This document shows, piece by piece, positions 14,001-29,000 of a DNA stretch of 64,000 nucleotides. The notes below the pieces were generated by a model. That model ran no database searches. It was not told the origin of the DNA and worked only from the letters and a program-made list of their open reading frames with translations. Source of the stretch: Limnoperna fortunei (taxonomy: Eukaryota; Mollusca; Bivalvia; Mytilida; Modiolidae); NCBI GenBank assembly GCA_944474755.1, contig OX104120.1, positions 43,070,067 through 43,134,066 of the forward strand. Reading direction: 5' to 3'. Each line of letters opens with the position of its first letter. Within the stretch, counting starts at the first letter, position 1. Made by a program: the position numbers and the translations under genes.

Positions 14001-17000
14001 ACCATCATAAATTTAGATATTAACTGAATTTAACGTAATGCTGAATACCCCTGAAAATTGGGGAACCATGTGCATTACCTGCTGGTACTGGTCCGAAGCA
14101 AAAGGTTGTCACAAAACAGGGTATAGAGCGTCAGAAGTGGTTAAAACGTACTAACTGACCGTCATTAACCAACCTACAAAACCTCAAATATGGAAGATTA
14201 GCAATATACCAGGAGGAGGTTAACGCTCTAAGTTCAATGAACCTTAACTAGAAGCTTGAGAAAGTTTGAGAAGCAGACTTAAAAAACTATGAAAGTTTTA
14301 ACAAATCCAAGTAGAAAACCTTTAGCAGAAATAAACCCGAATTCCCTTCTTAAATGGGATAAAGACGGGTAAAAGCTAGGTTTTCTCAAGCTAGAAAACC
14401 TAGACAAATACTTCAGCTAGATTCTAATTGGAAAAAACTCTTATCACCTACATACAATTTTACCTCTGAGGTAAGGTCAGAAAGGTGACAGTGTCATAGA
14501 CTTTTCCTGCAAGTTGAATCTTGGCTAGGAAAAGGAGTCTGTTATTGTAATTCTCGACTTGTATGATGTAATTCACATACAAGATTCAGAGAAACAAAAA
14601 ATGCAAATGAAAATGACTTCTACAAACAAAAGTTAAGCCACTAAAATAATCCAAATCCCAAGGAGGTACACATGTACCAGTAGTCCTTGTTTGGAACATT
14701 ACACGAAACAGTTTATAACAGCGGCAAAAAAACTGTTTCTTTAAAGAACCCGACCTCAAACCAAGTCAATACATCAGCAATTGCTGAAATTCAACTCTTA
14801 ATAGAGGAGGGTACAAAAAGATTTTTCATGAACAATATACATGAAAAATCATATATCTGTAAGAAAAGGGTTGATAAATAAACAAAATAGTTTGGATTCA
14901 ACCCAAGAACAACAGATAATCCATTTTAGAGTCTTAGAAGGACTTCTGTGGACTGTCCAATACTCTAGCAAAAAAGATCTTTCCCTACAAAGGAGAAAAA
15001 GTTCAAACGTCGATTCTTATAATAAGTCACTACAGTGGTACTGTACATGACTATAAGAAACAGTGAACCTGAATAAACTAGGTGTGCAGAAGAACCACCA
15101 AAGTCTGAAAGTCTTGCAAAAACTGAGCAAAACTGATACAGCAATACAGGTTTGAAACAGACCACAACCCAGGGAGAAAAGATAATCCGATAAACCTGAT
15201 TCAGGACCAAAAGGTCCAGAATAGGTCTCATCTTCTCATTGTTTTGAGAACCAAAACTGAAGGGAATAAAAAACCTGCAGAGATTGGTGGAACTTAGTAC
15301 TACAACACACCTTTTTGATGCCAAATCCCAATATTATCCTAAAACAGTTGATTCTAGAAAGAATCTTCTGTCTTGGAAGAAAACGGAGGAACTAAAGACA
15401 GAAAAAATAGTTCCTGTGCCCTCCATAGTACTGATAGAAACAAGTAGTCTTCCTAACTAGTTTCCACTAAGGGAGAAAGTGGGACAACCTGCCCCCCCCC
15501 CTTAAAACCCAGGAAGAGGAGTGGTAAACCAGACCTATTCCAATGGGATAGTACTGAAGGAGGGGCACATAATTTCCAAGGTATCTCACACTTCACAACT
15601 AAGGGCTTAATGCCAGTAGATGAAGATCGAGAAAAACTAGGAACAGTTAACCTTTCTATACCAAAAAGGAGGTACTGAACCCCAGGGATTGGCAGAAGAG
15701 GAAAGTGACTCACCAAGATGTGGACATATTCCTCTTAATATAAAATAGATTGCAGATTAAAAACTTCAGCAATGGGTGAACCTCGAAAACTTCTGTACGA
15801 AGATTGTCCAAAGGAACTCAAACAGAAGAAGTAGGAATCACTATCTCTTTCCCAAAAAGAGAATGAGATATTGAAAACCGAGGATAGGCAAAGAAGGAAC
15901 ATGACTCACTGAAAAGTGGACAAGTTTCTCCTACTATCCAAAGAACAGACTGAACATACAACGTCCCCATTGCATATTCCTTGTTTAGTCCTTAACGAAG
16001 TTTACCAAACTGAAGAAGAAGCAGGATTAGCTGACCTCTTTCCACAAAAGGAATGAGGTACTGAACCCTGAGAAAAGACAGGAGGAACATGACTCACTGA
16101 GAAGTGGACAGATTTCTCCTACCACCTAAAGAAACAATACAAGGCTTCACCACTGGGTGGACCTTGTTTCCTTCTATTTGAAGTTTACCAAGGGGACCCA
16201 AAGAGAAGAACTAGGATTAGTTGACCTCTTTCCACATTAGGAACGAGGTACTGAACCCTTAGAAATGGCAGAGGAGGAACATGACTCACTAAGAAGTGGA
16301 CAATTTTCTCCTACCACACAAAGAAACATTGGGTGGATCTTGTTTCCTTCTATTTGAAGTTTACCAAGGGAACCCAAACTGAAGAACTAGGATTAACTGA
16401 CCTCTATCTAATAAGAACGAGGTACTAAACCCTGAAAAATGGCAGAGGAGGAACATGACTCACTAAGAAGTGGACAATTTCCTCCTACCACCAAAGAAGC
16501 ATTGGGTGGACCTTGTTTCCTTTTATTTGAAGTTTACCAAGGGAACCCAAACAGAAGAAGTAGGGTTAGCTGACCTCTTTCCAATAAGAACGAGGTACCA
16601 AACCCTGAGAAATGGCAGAGGAGGAACATGACTCACTTAAAAGTGGACAATTTTCTCCTACCATCCAAAGAAACACAAGACTTCATCATTGGGTGGACCT
16701 TGTTTCCTTCTATTTGAAGTTTACCAAGGAAACCCAAAAAGAAGAACTAGGATTAGCTGACCTATTTCCACAATAGGAACTAGGTACTGAACCCTGAGGA
16801 ATGCTAGAGGAGGAACATGACTCACTTAGAAGTGGACAATTTTCTCCTACCATCCCAAGAAACAACACAAGACTTCATTGGGTGGACCTTGTTTCCTTCT
16901 ATTTGAAGTTTACCAAGGAAACCCAAAAAGTAGAACTAGGATTAGCTGACCTCTTTCCACAATAGGAACTAGGTACTGAACCCTGAGGAATGTTAGAGGA

Positions 17001-20000
17001 GGTATAAATATCTAACCTTCCTCTAGTCATAACAAGAACTCCTACAAGCCTAGAGACGGAGGATTATCAAAATTCTCAAATCTCTTGATAAATAGAAGGG
17101 TGCCTAACAACAGACACTGTAAGGCCCCTAGACTACCATCAACTTGCAATAAGGAGCACAGAGGACAAACGTCAAAGCCAATTATAGGACAGAGTCCATT
17201 AAGATCAATGATCAACAGAAAAAATCTCTTCCCTAGAAATATGCAAGACATCCAAGACTGAGTATTTACAAAATCTCGGAGAATGAAAAGTAAGCAAGGG
17301 TTCCTAACAAAAATATAAGCGAGGCCCTTAGCTTACCATTAACTTGCAGAAAATGTGACCAGAAAACTCAAAGAATTACTCGCCTTTGTCCTTCAGTCAA
17401 TTACTACTAGCTGCCATACAATGTTCAGCCATATGTAGAAACTGAGGACAACAGTCATGAGATTTTCCTGACTGAAAGCAAGACTTTGAGAAGGAATCAA
17501 ATGGTTTCAAACATTATAAAGCCAAATAAGCTTTATCCTTCCCAAAAAGAAACCATGGATATTGATATCCTCTGGTTAAATACTTACTGGGAAGGACTAG
17601 AGATGAAACCAACCATTAGGAAGAGAAAGATCAAAATACCTACCAATATATTATTTCATATAATTTATTAAATTGATTAATAAATTTATAACAAATAATT
17701 ATATTATCAATACTTATAATTATTTTATTATAACATACCACTATTAAATTTAAAAACAAAATAAATTTAAATAATGGCCCTGAAACAAAGTAGGTTACCC
17801 TGGCAAAAGAATTATTCCTCATGCCAATGGGAAAAAATTTATACCACACAGACCTTACCAGTGTCAACCATTGACATTGTACGTGTAAACTGTTTGCCTC
17901 TGACAGCACATGGTAGGCTAAGTGGAAATGTAAAATTACTTACATGAAATTCAGTCCGGTAACTTTACCCGACCAAAGAAAACAATAAATATTTTATGTA
18001 GTGATTGAGAAGTGTAATACTTACATGAACTTCAGTCTGGTAACTTTACCAGACAGAAGAAAACAAAAATATTTTCTAACGGAAATGGAAGTTCTTTACG
18101 TAAATAAAGAACCGCAACCGGAAACAAACACGTTTGACCGGAAACAAACATACTAATGTCTGTTGGTTCGAAGACGTTTCGTTTTAACTATGCAACATTT
18201 ATCCCAAAACTCTTCCTATGTAATAATAGAAAGCTAAAGGGATAACCGTCCGCCGTGTAGACTGATAGAGTAAGTGTACTGTATAGTAAGTCGAGACTTT
18301 GACTTTGTTCATGTGCAACCTGAACAAAGTAACAAAATGAAACAAAAGCAATAATATTACAGTTTTCACTCCAATAATAAACACAATTCTTAAAAAATAA
18401 GTTTCCTATGTAACAGGCTTTGGACCGTCAACAAAATAATTCATGTGCTGCTTGGTTCAAAGAACCGGAAAAAATGATGGAGATTATGGTTGCACATGCG
18501 CCAGGTGGGAATGGGGGTTGTCTCAAAGGGTATTTGTTTGTGTTTCCGGTTCACAAGCTGCGAATAGGGAAAATATCTAAATTTATGATGGTAACGTATT
18601 TATTGTAATAAAAATGAACATGATCTTTATTTTACATTACTTAACAGCTGTGCAAAGTTTAAACAAATTCCATTGATGTGTTTTCAAGTTAACATCTGAA
18701 AACCAAAGAACATGGACAGACAGACAGATGAATGAATGGACACTCATATTACATGGAGGGTATCACATAATATCCCATCAGTTTGTGTGGCATGGTATAA
18801 AAACCTGTCTTAAAATAGCTTTATTAAACTGCCAAAACATTAATATATACATGTATTATTATTAAATTTTTTAAATTTGTAATGTTGAGTTTGGTTTTTT
18901 GTTTTTGCAAACAGAAAACCTACAGTTTTGTATAGATAGCCTAGGGAATTAAGATTTTGTTTGTTGTGTAGGGTTTAACCCCATTTTCAGCAATTTTTCA
19001 GCAAAATCATAGCATCAAGTTTTAATTGGCAATAATAACCCGAATGTTCGACAGGAGAACAGGCAATCCTGGTAAATTAAGGTTGGAGTCAAGCACACCC
19101 TGCACACATTGATTTTTGTTTGTTTGAATGTTGTTTAAAGCCACTTTTAGCAATTTTTCAACTATATCATGGTGTCTAGTTTTTATTATTGGGGAAGGAA
19201 GCTGGAGTACCTGGAGTAAACCCTCGACCTTCAGTAGGAAAATGAACACAATAAGACTATAACCTGCCGACTCGAAGGCAACATATTAGAAGTATTAGTA
19301 ATAATTATCATTGTAATTCTTTGAATTATGCTAAAATAAATGGTTTGTTTTAGGAAACAATGACTAATCAGTTTTCATGGAGTAGAAGTCTTAGAAATGA
19401 AGACAAAAGTACAAATAAGTCATACAAGTATAACTTCCTGTATTCGAAGAACATACTGGTACTTACTATTGTGTTAATGCACTCGGAGTGGACATCGCAA
19501 ATGTGTAGTCCTCTCTCACATTCGTCTATATCTGTACACCTTTGCTTTTGTACAGTTGAAAGAACATGATTCATAGATTCATACTCAAATACTCGAAGAT
19601 GTACAGATAAATTACGAGCAAGTGCATCTTCATAGGAACCTGTGTATCCATAGGGGCATGCAGAACACTGGTACCCAGGAACAGTATTGATACAGGCTGC
19701 TGGATCCCAACATGGTCTGAAAAGTGCACACTGTAAAAAAGAAAGTCTTATAAACCAGGCCTGGATTTTTTTTCAAAACAAATTTAATCAATTCTCACAT
19801 ATACACTGGCAAATTTAATTAGTGTTATGAGTACTTCTTGATGAAAATAGTTAATTGCATGCTTAAAACTCAATGTTTTCATCATTTGCATAATGAAAAG
19901 TCATGATTCTAATACAAGGTGCCTAAAACACTTCAAGTACACACCAGTGGTAAAAAGAGTATATGACAACGGCCTCTTAATTATTTGCGTATTGGGGAAA

Positions 20001-23000
20001 CTATTGACCTTTTTTGCTCTGACTTGGGCACCAAGTTTCATTGAGTAATGGGAGATCCCTCAAAACGAGCCAAATCATTTCACTAATATCACATTAAATT
20101 TTCGGGGTGTCATGTCAGATAAAAATTTTCGCAAATTTAGAAAAACCGAAGGGTATTCAAGGAAACTCACAAACACCCATAAAATAGTCCAGAAATGGGC
20201 TTTGCACAATCAGCTGAAGAATATCCAATACATTTAACAAACTATATAAATAAATTTATTTATCAATTCTGTATGAAATTGCTTTTTAAATGCAGCTCTA
20301 ATATCTAAATTCCATTGAATAATAAATCCACTGTCCATGCTACAGCTCGGCGCAGCCAAATATCAAAATAAGAACTAATTTCCTCTCCCTCAGTCAAAGG
20401 TCATTTACAGAGCCGTTGTCAAATACTCCTAATAAGCGATTAATAAACTATTAACATTCTTAATGGCAATTACAGTAAAATTTTTCACATATTTTAACAA
20501 CATCACAATAAACTTTGGTCCTAAATTGCTGACCAGTCACGCAATCGATCTGACACATTTTTGATAAAAGTTAGTTTAGTTTTCAACTCCTATTAGAGTT
20601 CAAAATAAGCCTTGGGGATACAAATACATACATATTTTACCACTGGCTGGCCCTTTCATTTTACACCTACCTAAAGCTCGGGGTCAAATATTTGCCATCA
20701 AGGAGGATTTACCCTTGTATAATCTGTATATATTCATGCCACAATGAATTATTTCTTAAATTAGGCCTTAAATTTAAATGCAATGCATGTGTTGTTACAA
20801 CTGTTGTCAAGATCTTATATTAAATGTCTCAGTGATATTCATGTAAAATCTCAATTTTATGAGCATGTTTTTGCATGAAATTAATAATAAATATATTTAA
20901 TATAATAAGAACAACTGTATATAAATTACAATTCAATTAAGATCCTTACAGTAGTCACTGTATTTGGTTTTCTCCTTCACCTGCTTTAAATAAAATGCAA
21001 ACAAATGTAAGAAACTGCTATGTAGCTTTCATTCCATCTATCACTTATTATATGCCTATATCTACCTCATCAATATCAGCACAAATCATTCCATTGCCTG
21101 TAAATCCAAGTGGACAGTCCAAACACTTGTATGACGCTGATCCAGTATTTACACATGTTGAACGATATTCTCCAGCACTGAAACATGTTTCGTTACCCAT
21201 GCAAGGACACTCAAAAGCATCCTGACAACCAGTACAACCTTCTGACCCATCACCGAGACTATAGCTCCCTACATCACAGGGGTTACAGCGATCTTTTGAG
21301 GATGCACTGTAGAAGCCTGCTTCACAGTTTTTACAAGCAGACCGTCCTTGCACATCCTGATATGTACCTGCAGAGCATGGTGAACAATATTCTGTAAGGA
21401 AAATCAAAATGCCACACTGACATTAGTAAACACCAATTCATCAGATACGTCTGATTCATTAGTATTCATGGGATATAGAAACAAATTTAGGAATGTAATC
21501 CCTCTCCGATAAAGCACTCTAATCAAGGGCCACATTCAGTGATATCTTACAAGAGACTTTGTATTCTACTTGCAATCCTTGTCAATAAAGTTTTCAGTCT
21601 AGCCTACCATGTCAACAATAAGCTGGAATTAGCAACAGATTTGCACAAGTCATTACAGCATTTATGAGCAAAAATATGTGATTCATGTTTTAATGTATAA
21701 AACAATTAATTTTTATTTTCAGTTTTATCCAACTGGTACATTAAAACCACATTTTAAACAGTTCAATTTTTGTCACTAGATTTCATAATCACTATAAAAA
21801 CTAGGGAATAAGTACATTTGTTTGTTCTGTAGATTTATTTAACAATTAATTAGTAATTATAACTAGACCTAAAAAAATGTCTTACCTTCACTTGGACACC
21901 GCACATTGATGTATAATATGGACACACTATTAGTATTAGACACATGCAAAGAATGATGAATTTCAGAAATTTCAAGTGTTTAAGTGTTGAGTTTCAGATT
22001 ACACAAAATAGGTAACCCCAATACAACATGTACACTGCACATGGGAAAATGGATGAAAAATTGTACAGAAATATTCAGACACTATAACAGGACATGCATA
22101 TTTATTTTAAAAGTATTCTGAAACTCTATACAAAGTTGCAATTAAATTTATGTTATGGATATAAGGTCAAATATGTAAAAATATCTAAAGTCTTGGTTAA
22201 AACAAACAAAATTAGAAATTTCACCTTAAATGTTATGGTCAACTCTGGTATGCAACACATGGCCCTATGTGACCTACCTACATAAAAACATCAAAGAATG
22301 TGTCCATGGGACACAGATGCCCCTGCTAAATGAAGTCCCAAACACGAAGTAGTTGTCCGACAGGTCTGAAAGTTGCTTAGGAGGTACAAATTGTGATACT
22401 GTACCACCCAGCCAAATTTCAAATTGTTCTCATGTACGGTTTCTGAGAAAAGCTTGATGGAAATTCGTACATATGGACGGACGCATTTACTTACAAATGA
22501 AGTCCCAAACAGGAAGTAGTTGTCTGACAGGTCTGAAAGTCACTTAGGACGTACAACTTGTGATGCTGAACCACCCTGCCAAATTTAAAATTGTTCTCAT
22601 GTACAGTTTCTGAGAAAAGCTTGACGAAAATTCGTATGGACGTACGGACAGACATGAGTAAAACTTAATGCCCCCAACATGTCGTCGCGGGGACATAAAA
22701 ATCATTTTCTGCAAATGTTCTGAAAAAAAGTTCTCAAGGCAGGAGAATTAGAAAAACAATCCCGAAACACTTTGATAAAAGCAGGTGCACAACTTCAATA
22801 CATGTGTAATCTTTCTGTGAAGTTTTAGAGATAGGGTTGAAAACTGTAGGAGTTGATTACACAAAGTAGATACCCTATTTTCCCTGCCCGCCCATCTGCC
22901 AGACTTCACCACATTATTTCATTATTATTAATCATCCATAGACCTGAATTTAGATGGACCAACAGAGACTAACAGATTGATGGACTGACATGGGGATCCC

Positions 23001-26000
23001 TATATACACCTGACACCATCGAGCAGGGGTATAAAAAATGTAATAATGTGATATAGTCAAACTCCCCCCAAACTACTTGTAATGTATTTCTCACCTGAAT
23101 TTCCATCAGAATATGTCCCTACATCACATATGTATGATTGACCTCCCCTACATGCATATCCAGGGTCACAATGTGAACATGCACTGGGACAGGACTCGTC
23201 AGTACAGTTTACATAATGGTAATCATCACAAGGGGTTGCAACTCCAGCTTTACAAATCTGTAATTATTTGTACAGTAGTTGTAAACAAAGAAAACATTTT
23301 AGTCTGAACACCAGTGGAAACTACAAGTTTTATCAAGGATCTGATATTTGGCTTAAACACTGGTTCATTTAATTGTGAATAAAACTAGATCTAAAGAGCC
23401 TGTATTACTACCAAGATGCCCATCAAACAAGACTTGTCTATTGGAGGTCCAAAAAAGCAATAGGATTTTTTTATCATCCGAACAGATGACACTGCTCCTC
23501 TGCTTACAAACTCATGTCATACTATGATTGCATTGTAGTTTAGGAGAGGATATTATAGCCAGTTGAAAGTAAAATAAAGACATGGTGGCTGGGGTTTTTT
23601 TTAATCAAGATGTGATGTTTTGTAGAGGACATCATAACATCATTCCTAAATAGTTTGCCTTTCACTGGTGTCATCCAATTACTTAACCAAGTGTCACCTA
23701 TTCATTCTGGTGTCACCCAATTACTTAAACAAGTGTCACCTATTCATTCTGGTGTCACCCAATTACTTAAATAAATGTCACCCATTCATTCTGGTGTCAC
23801 CCAATTACTTAAACAAGTGTCATCCATTCATTCTGGTGTGACCCAACTACTTGAACAGGTCAATCTTCCAATTACTTAAACAGGCATCACCCATATTCAG
23901 GTGTCACCAAATTACTTAAACAGATGTCACCAATTACTAAAGCAGGTGTCACCCAATTACTTAAACAGTCATCACCCATTCTGGTGTCACCCAACTAGCT
24001 GAACAGGTCAATCCTCTAATTACTTGAACAGGCATCACCCATTCTGGTGTCACCCAACTACTTGAACAGGTCAATCTTCCAATTGCTTAAACAGGCATCC
24101 CATTCTGGTGTCACCCAACTACTTGAACAGTTCAATCTTCCAATTACTTAAACAGGCATCACCCATTCTGGTGTCACCCAACTACTTGAACAGGTCAATC
24201 TTCCAATTGCTTAAACAGGCATCACCCATTCTGGTGTCACCCAACTACTTGAACAGGTCAATCTTTCAATTGCTTAAAAAGGTATCACTCATTCACTCTT
24301 AGATAGTTTCCAAATGTAATCAAATGGGGCTCACTTACTGACAACATAGAATATCTCTATAAAACATCTTAAATATGCTTGAAATCAACATGTTTGACCT
24401 GTTAGGTCTAAGTTCTACTAAAGTTGTCATAAGTAACCTACCCATCCCTTTGGACATGGGGAACACTCCCCTGCAGCTCCAAATGAGTGTTCAGTGGGAG
24501 ATCGATCACATGACCCAGAACCAATACATCTGCCACATGTGTGTGCTTCACCATCACCCAGACAATAGTAAGATGTGTAGCATCTTTCGCATGTGTAATC
24601 ATCTACAATACAAGATATGTTCTATTAATTTTATAACTTGCACCATTATAAGTTACAAGAGGCCCATGTGCCACAATTCTTAGCTGAGACATGATCACTG
24701 ATACAACAAGCCTGATCATAAGAATAGTCCAACCTTTATAAGTTATATTTTTAAAATGATTTAATAAAAATAAACTCAAGGATGATCTATCAACATGTAT
24801 TTTTGGAGCTCTTCGAAGCAATTAGCAGGGTTCAGCAGTAACGCCAGCCCACTAGCCTGGGTATACTTAAAATCATTTGAGGGCTAGTTAATAGTTGAAT
24901 GCAGTAGCCTAAATGGGCTAGTTGTTTTGAAAGTCGTTGTATCATAGTCCCATTTCCCTTTGTTTCAATTAAAAAGCGAAGTTGAATTTAATCTGTCATT
25001 TTGTTGTTTACCATATGTTGCCTTTTAATTTTATTCCGATTCTTGTAAGCAATCTTTGTAATTTTGTCAATTCTTCATGTTTATCCTGTTTACGTGCCGT
25101 TTACAATCCAATCAGTGAAAGCTGGTTCTCTTCTGATTTTTAATTCGTACATAAAGCCTATTGTGAAAATATGACTCGAGGCCAGTTCAAAGCAAAAGAA
25201 AATATTTTCCAGAAGCGGATAGGAACTACATGCCATAGATTGCAAAAATGATGCCAGGATGCTATTGTAAAGATTATAATGTAATATTAATTAGAATTTT
25301 GGCAACCAACTTCAATTTTTTTATTTAAATCTTTATAAATTCTTGCAATATGTTTAACAACGATGTCTGTTTTTACTTTTAGTTCCACTTTAACTATAAT
25401 GTAATTAACTTATGACAAGGAAACCTTATTTTAATTAAAAAAATTTTGTGGCAGTTGATTCTTATAACATTGTAACGTTGAATATTTATTGAAATGAATG
25501 ATAACAGTAGACTGATTAGTTTGATCAAACTGTTAGTTCTGGTCTTTAATTGATACTTTATTCTCCATAATTTAAGCTGCTCAAAATAAGTCTGTACAAA
25601 AATGAGAATGTATATAGTATTAGCAATACTGAATTACAAAAAAAAACAAACCAAAAAAAAAAAGCTTTTCTCAACATACAATGCACTTTCCGCCTCTTGT
25701 TCACCCATTTCCCCATGTAGGCCTAAAAAAAATAAGTGACTTCTCCATATTATTTTAACCTTGCCTTGCAATTACAAAAAGAGAAGTGACTTCTCCCTAT
25801 CATTCTGACTATGAGCCGTGGTTTAGTATCGTTTTGTAAACCATACTTGTAAACAGGGCTAGTAAATCTTGCTGAGGGCTAGTGATAAGACAGTAGCCCT
25901 GTGGGCTAGCACCTTCAAAAGTGAGTGTCAAACCCTGATTACAGTGAGATTTGAATCTGCAAGCTCAATTTTGACAGACCCCATCATCAAAAGTAGATGA

Positions 26001-29000
26001 CTATCAACTTTAACAACTTGTCCACCAAGGCCCCTGCTAAAATTTCTTTAAACATTTGTTATCCTCCATATTGCTTATAAATTTCTAACTATAAAATAAA
26101 TTTCAAGCAACCAATCCATAATGTCATTTTGTACTTCTATTTTTACACTTACTTTTGGTCACAAAATGCGCTAAAAATCCATCAGCTGGAAAAACGCAAA
26201 ACTCTTGAATATAATACTTACAGTGGAATTGTTCTGCTTGAGAACACCCTGCAAACTCCATCCTTAATGCTATAGAGCCAGTCCAGTTCTGTGGGTTGAT
26301 TCTGACATATCTTGAAAGAATTGGTGGTTTCAAGTCTAACGTTCTTGTAGAATTATTGTCTATATTTCCAAGAAATATCTGTGGAAGAAAACGTTTTTAC
26401 TTAGGCAAAAAATATCTATGTTTAAGGTAACGGACTTATAAGTAGGCATTTTCCTTTTCTTCTTCTCTTTTGTATTTGTACACATATTTTTACAGAAATA
26501 CATTGAAACTTCTATAAACCGGCTGCCGCTAGGACAGAGATAAATGGCCAGTTTTGTGAAATCTTCTGTGATTTTCAGTTACCACCATTTTGGGTACAGA
26601 GTCGAGGTCCTTTATTAATTTTACTTTATTGTTAAGTTATCATAGCATGTTTCATCTGAGAGAAGTTAAAAAAAATTATATTGCCATGCTGCTGAGAAAA
26701 GTTCACTTCCAACAAAAATCACTTAAGTTTGGTAATTCCGTTTGTACATTAAACCAGCCCACATTAAATAACGTTATTTTCAATATCTTCCAATTGTTAA
26801 GCGTGGTCTTCAGTTTGTTAACAGACTAAATATCTTCGAATTTCATTGCAAATTTTAGCTAAATATCAAATAATGATCATACAACTAGTATAATGGAAGA
26901 AAAATTAAGTCCTGTTGCAAGAAATATCCTAAACGAAAGCAAGCACATGTTTTGATTTTTACAATCATCTTATTAATATTCATGAGCTGATTTACCAGAT
27001 GTAAATACACGTTAGCCACATGCTTTGTTTATTTGCATGGTGTTTAGCATTGTTTTTCGTTTAAATTAGTTCAATGGCATACAGTTTAAATTATATCTAT
27101 TTTGAAGATTTATTAACAAATATTGAATAAATCATGTTGATGTTACCATGAATCACAAAATTTATGATAAGGTGGATGGATTTACCGGACGGCATCATAT
27201 ATTTATTGAACAATTATTCAATGATATTTAATTGATGTTAATCAATTTATATTTTCAAACCATAATTTATTAGCTTGGACAAAGATCACACTAAAATGTC
27301 ATAAATTACTCTTCAATGGACATCAAAATAACATACAAATTAGTGCTTGTTTGTGTACACAACACTTAACACTAATTAAGGCCCCAAAGGGGAACTATTA
27401 TGCAATGATTTCCTGTTTCTTCAGTGATTTACGAGGGGTAAGTTTTATAACTGGTCCATCAAGTGGGGTGAAATTTACTTGGTTAATGAAAGCAAAACTT
27501 TAGAAAAGTGGCCGGTGTACAGTTTGTGGCTGGTTTTGTGAAGATAATTTAATGGGTAATGGATGGGACTTTTTAAAACAGCCGATTTGAAGGGGAAACC
27601 AGTTTTCTGAGGGTCCGATTTAGAGAAGTTTCAGTGTAATATACAGTCGAACTTCGATGGCTCAAACTCTATGGGGCTGACAAACAGTTTGAGTAATCAA
27701 GAGTTCCAGAAACCGGGGCTTGTCATGTCCGGAAATGATTAATGTGCGAACCGGAATCGATATCGGTTTATATATTTCAGTTAATTTCCTGTTTCACATT
27801 GGATTAATAAAATTGTGTTTCTTCATTGCATTTCATATATAAATCTTATTTTTAAGTACATATTTTTGTTTTTATTACAATAAAAATGTTTACTGTTATA
27901 TTTCTTGTTTAGTTTTGTGCACAAGGATTGATAAGTATTATTGCATTACGCAATTGTGTCAATGGCCTCGATTCGGATTTGATAGCTATTTATTAGCACA
28001 TATTTTAATTAATTATAACCTCAGTGTGACTTGTTACCCAAACTTACCCAAACATACCCAAACACACATTAAAATAACATTTTTTGGCATTTCTATTATG
28101 TTTAAACTTTCAAATACTATATTTTTGATGGGAAATGTTATAAAAGTGAAGTTAACATGACAATTTTAACTGTTAAAGTCGATTTTAAGAAGCCCCTTAT
28201 GATCGTGAAAAATGTATACCCAAACACTCATTAAAATGCCATTTTTTTTATAATAAATAATGAATATTTAGTAGAAATTGCAATTATAAAACAAAATAAC
28301 CCAAAAATAATTAGAGATCAAAAGAATTGTGTGACCACGCACTGCAGTCCTTTGATGTCTTGATTTTAGAGTGAACGATGTTGTGCGAACAATTGCATAT
28401 TATATAAACACTTGTGACAGGTGATCATATTGATTAACAATTATTACTAAATAAACGTTTAGGTAGTAAATGGCTGACTTTGAAGTATTGTTTTTATACA
28501 CTGCTTTATTTTTGTTTTGTTTTAAAAAACTTGGAGGTGGTATATTGTGCCTACAAATTTAATGTAGCAACTACAACTTTGTTACCATTGATAAATTCCT
28601 CAAATTGAGTTATATATGAATTCATATAAATAAATGCATATGTGCAGTATTTCAAAATCCATTTCTATTTTCACACTTCATGTTTACCTTATTCTGGGAT
28701 TTTATTTTTTAAAAGAGCACTGATGACAGTACTATATACTTGTATGGTCGATTGCCGCATGTGTGTTCGGACAGTTTTACTATTTTCTGTGATATTTATA
28801 CTATTTTCATGTGTTATATTTACCATGTTTTTTAAAAACTGAAATTTAATTTAAATTTAATATGGAATAAATGTGCATTTTTTGTTGTTTATTTAGTACC
28901 AATAATGTCATTTTAATGAGAGTTTGGGTAATACATTTTTCACGATCATAAGGGGCTTCAAAAGAATCGATCTTAATAGCGAAAATTGTCATGCTAACTT

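Noticed and set aside
15453..15716. 87-residue minus-strand open frame, first thought to be a small gene
   Set aside because: Belongs to the diverged start of the satellite-like array; neighbouring units do not keep it open.
24108..24302. 64-residue repetitive open frame
   Set aside because: Translation of the 66-bp minisatellite. The units elsewhere in the array break the frame.
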